Assembly (NCBI GenBank): GCA_009693015.1
Contig: SHYB01000014.1
Coordinates: 1 to 49,168 of the forward strand
Direction: 5' to 3'
Length of the DNA stretch: 49,168 nucleotides
From: Dehalococcoidia bacterium
GTDB lineage: Bacteria > Chloroflexota > Dehalococcoidia > SHYB01
The position numbers were made by a program, and so were the translations under genes. Below are positions 48,719-49,168 of this stretch, piece by piece (positions within the stretch are counted from its first letter, which is position 1; every line of letters starts with the position of its first letter). The notes beneath the pieces are model-generated. The model was not told the origin of the DNA. It was given only the letters and a program-made list of their open reading frames with translations, and made no database searches.

Positions 48719-48919
48719 CTAGCGGCTGCGGACGTGATTCGCGCCGTTGTTGATCGGCTCGTTAATGTACACATCGCCGTTGCGGATCTTGAGGTTAAAC
48801 AGGCAATCGGGGTTCGTGCACACCCACGCCTTGTAGTGAATCGGCGCGCCCTGGCTGCCAAAATCTGACAGCGGCACTAGATCGCCGACGCCGCATTTTT
48901 GACACTTTGGAAATTCCAT
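48719..48919 (-). CDS. Small zinc-ribbon protein (unknown function)
   Basis: A 66-residue protein, MEFPKCQKCGVGDLVPLSDFG, with two cysteine pairs: CQKC (6-9) and CTNPDC (about 34-39). It matches a common bacterial one-domain zinc ribbon of the kind that occurs alone in Chloroflexota genomes. Role unknown; nucleic-acid or protein binding is usual for such ribbons. The ATG at 48917-48919 is preceded by AAGG and GGGAGG. A near-consensus promoter stands 53 nt upstream. Confidence 0.75.
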   Translation of the reverse strand: MEFPKCQKCGVGDLVPLSDFGSQGAPIHYKAWVCTNPDCLFNLKIRNGDVYINEPINNGANHVRSR

Positions 48920-48971
48920 GTGGACCTTGCCCTCCCAATGTAACACCATCGTCCCAACCACACAGGTCAGC

Positions 48972-49000
48972 AGTATACGGGAGTCCTACGCCCATGGCAA
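48972..49000 (-). promoter_or_regulatory. Promoter of the zinc-ribbon gene
   Basis: On the minus strand TTGCCA (48995-49000), 17 bp and TATACT (48972-48977): the best promoter match in the window. Confidence 0.7.
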
Positions 49001-49168
49001 GGTTTCCCCCCCCCGCCCCGCGCGGCCACGGCCAGAATGAATAATGTACACCACCCTTCCCCATCGCAGTTCACTGCGGAACAGCGTGACGCGGCGTGCG
49101 ATTTGCCCCGCGTGCGGCAGCGCAGGCGGCGTCCGCGCCAGCGCCACGGCGGCGGAGCGCCCGCCGTC
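48986..49168 (-). other. Open frame reaching the right edge, unassigned
   Basis: On the minus strand a frame is open from the window edge to TAG at 48986-48988 (includes RRVTLFRSELRWG and VVYIIHSGRG). It could be the 3' end of a gene that begins outside the window. I recognise no family, and the frame overlaps the zinc-ribbon promoter. Nothing else is identifiable in 49001-49168. Confidence 0.2.

Overview
The window is a gene-dense, high-GC bacterial chromosome segment with no tRNA, rRNA, CRISPR array, IS element or prophage that I can recognise. It most likely comes from the Chloroflexota, probably a Dehalococcoidia/SAR202-like lineage. The evidence is a TIGR03662/DUF2298 'YYY' membrane protein next to a TIGR03663/Agl23-like protein (families known from Chloroflexota and archaea), an F420-type luciferase-like oxidoreductase, an amidohydrolase-2 protein and a GrdB/PrdB-like protein. 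Phylum is inferred from gene content only.

Layout. 1-8.8 kb (minus): ftsY, DUF2298 protein, Agl23-like GT-C protein, UPF0104 flippase-like protein, FAD oxidoreductase and a damaged AarF/UbiB-like kinase, which looks like a membrane glycoconjugate locus. 9-12.7 kb: F420-type oxidoreductase (+), then rnc, a probable selenoprotein and an amidohydrolase (-). 12.8-15.4 kb (+): CCA-adding-type nucleotidyltransferase, a zinc miniprotein and a frameshifted lipoprotein. 15.4-20 kb (-): OGG-type glycosylase, exonuclease/DinG helicase and PHP protein. 20.2-24.1 kb (+): ECF sigma, frameshifted RskA anti-sigma, purA and two alpha/beta-barrel proteins. 24.2-33.1 kb (-): dapB-asd-dapA, rpsO-pnp, an Lrp-type regulator and a Lon-like protease. 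33.3-35.9 kb (+): O-methyltransferase, secreted protein and desaturase. 35.9-48.9 kb (-): a long run with zinc ribbon, xerD, rpiB-like (frameshifted), cytidylate-kinase-like, uvrC, coaX-coaBC, tyrA-aroA-uppS and an ABC-2 exporter.

Two signals stand out. First, the GrdB/PrdB-like gene (11180-11953) has an in-frame TGA exactly at the first position of a U-x-x-C redox motif, with a bSECIS-like hairpin 12 nt downstream. This is a strong selenoprotein candidate. Second, gene borders repeatedly carry short, diverged tandem copies (38-48 bp, 71-85% identical) of the adjacent gene's start or end. They occur at the FAD oxidoreductase, lipoprotein, dapA, lon-like, ABC ATPase, aroA and xerD borders. Several of the extra copies form mini-ORFs that imitate the downstream gene's N-terminus, some coupled to it by ATGA overlaps. 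I know of no described system like this. It may be a mutational footprint or a translational-coupling device.

Several genes are broken by single-base indels, some in homopolymers (rskA, lipoprotein, rpiB), so assembly error must be kept in mind. Three essential-type enzymes carry unusual residues at catalytic or cluster positions (RNase III, the CoaC domain of CoaBC, DinG).
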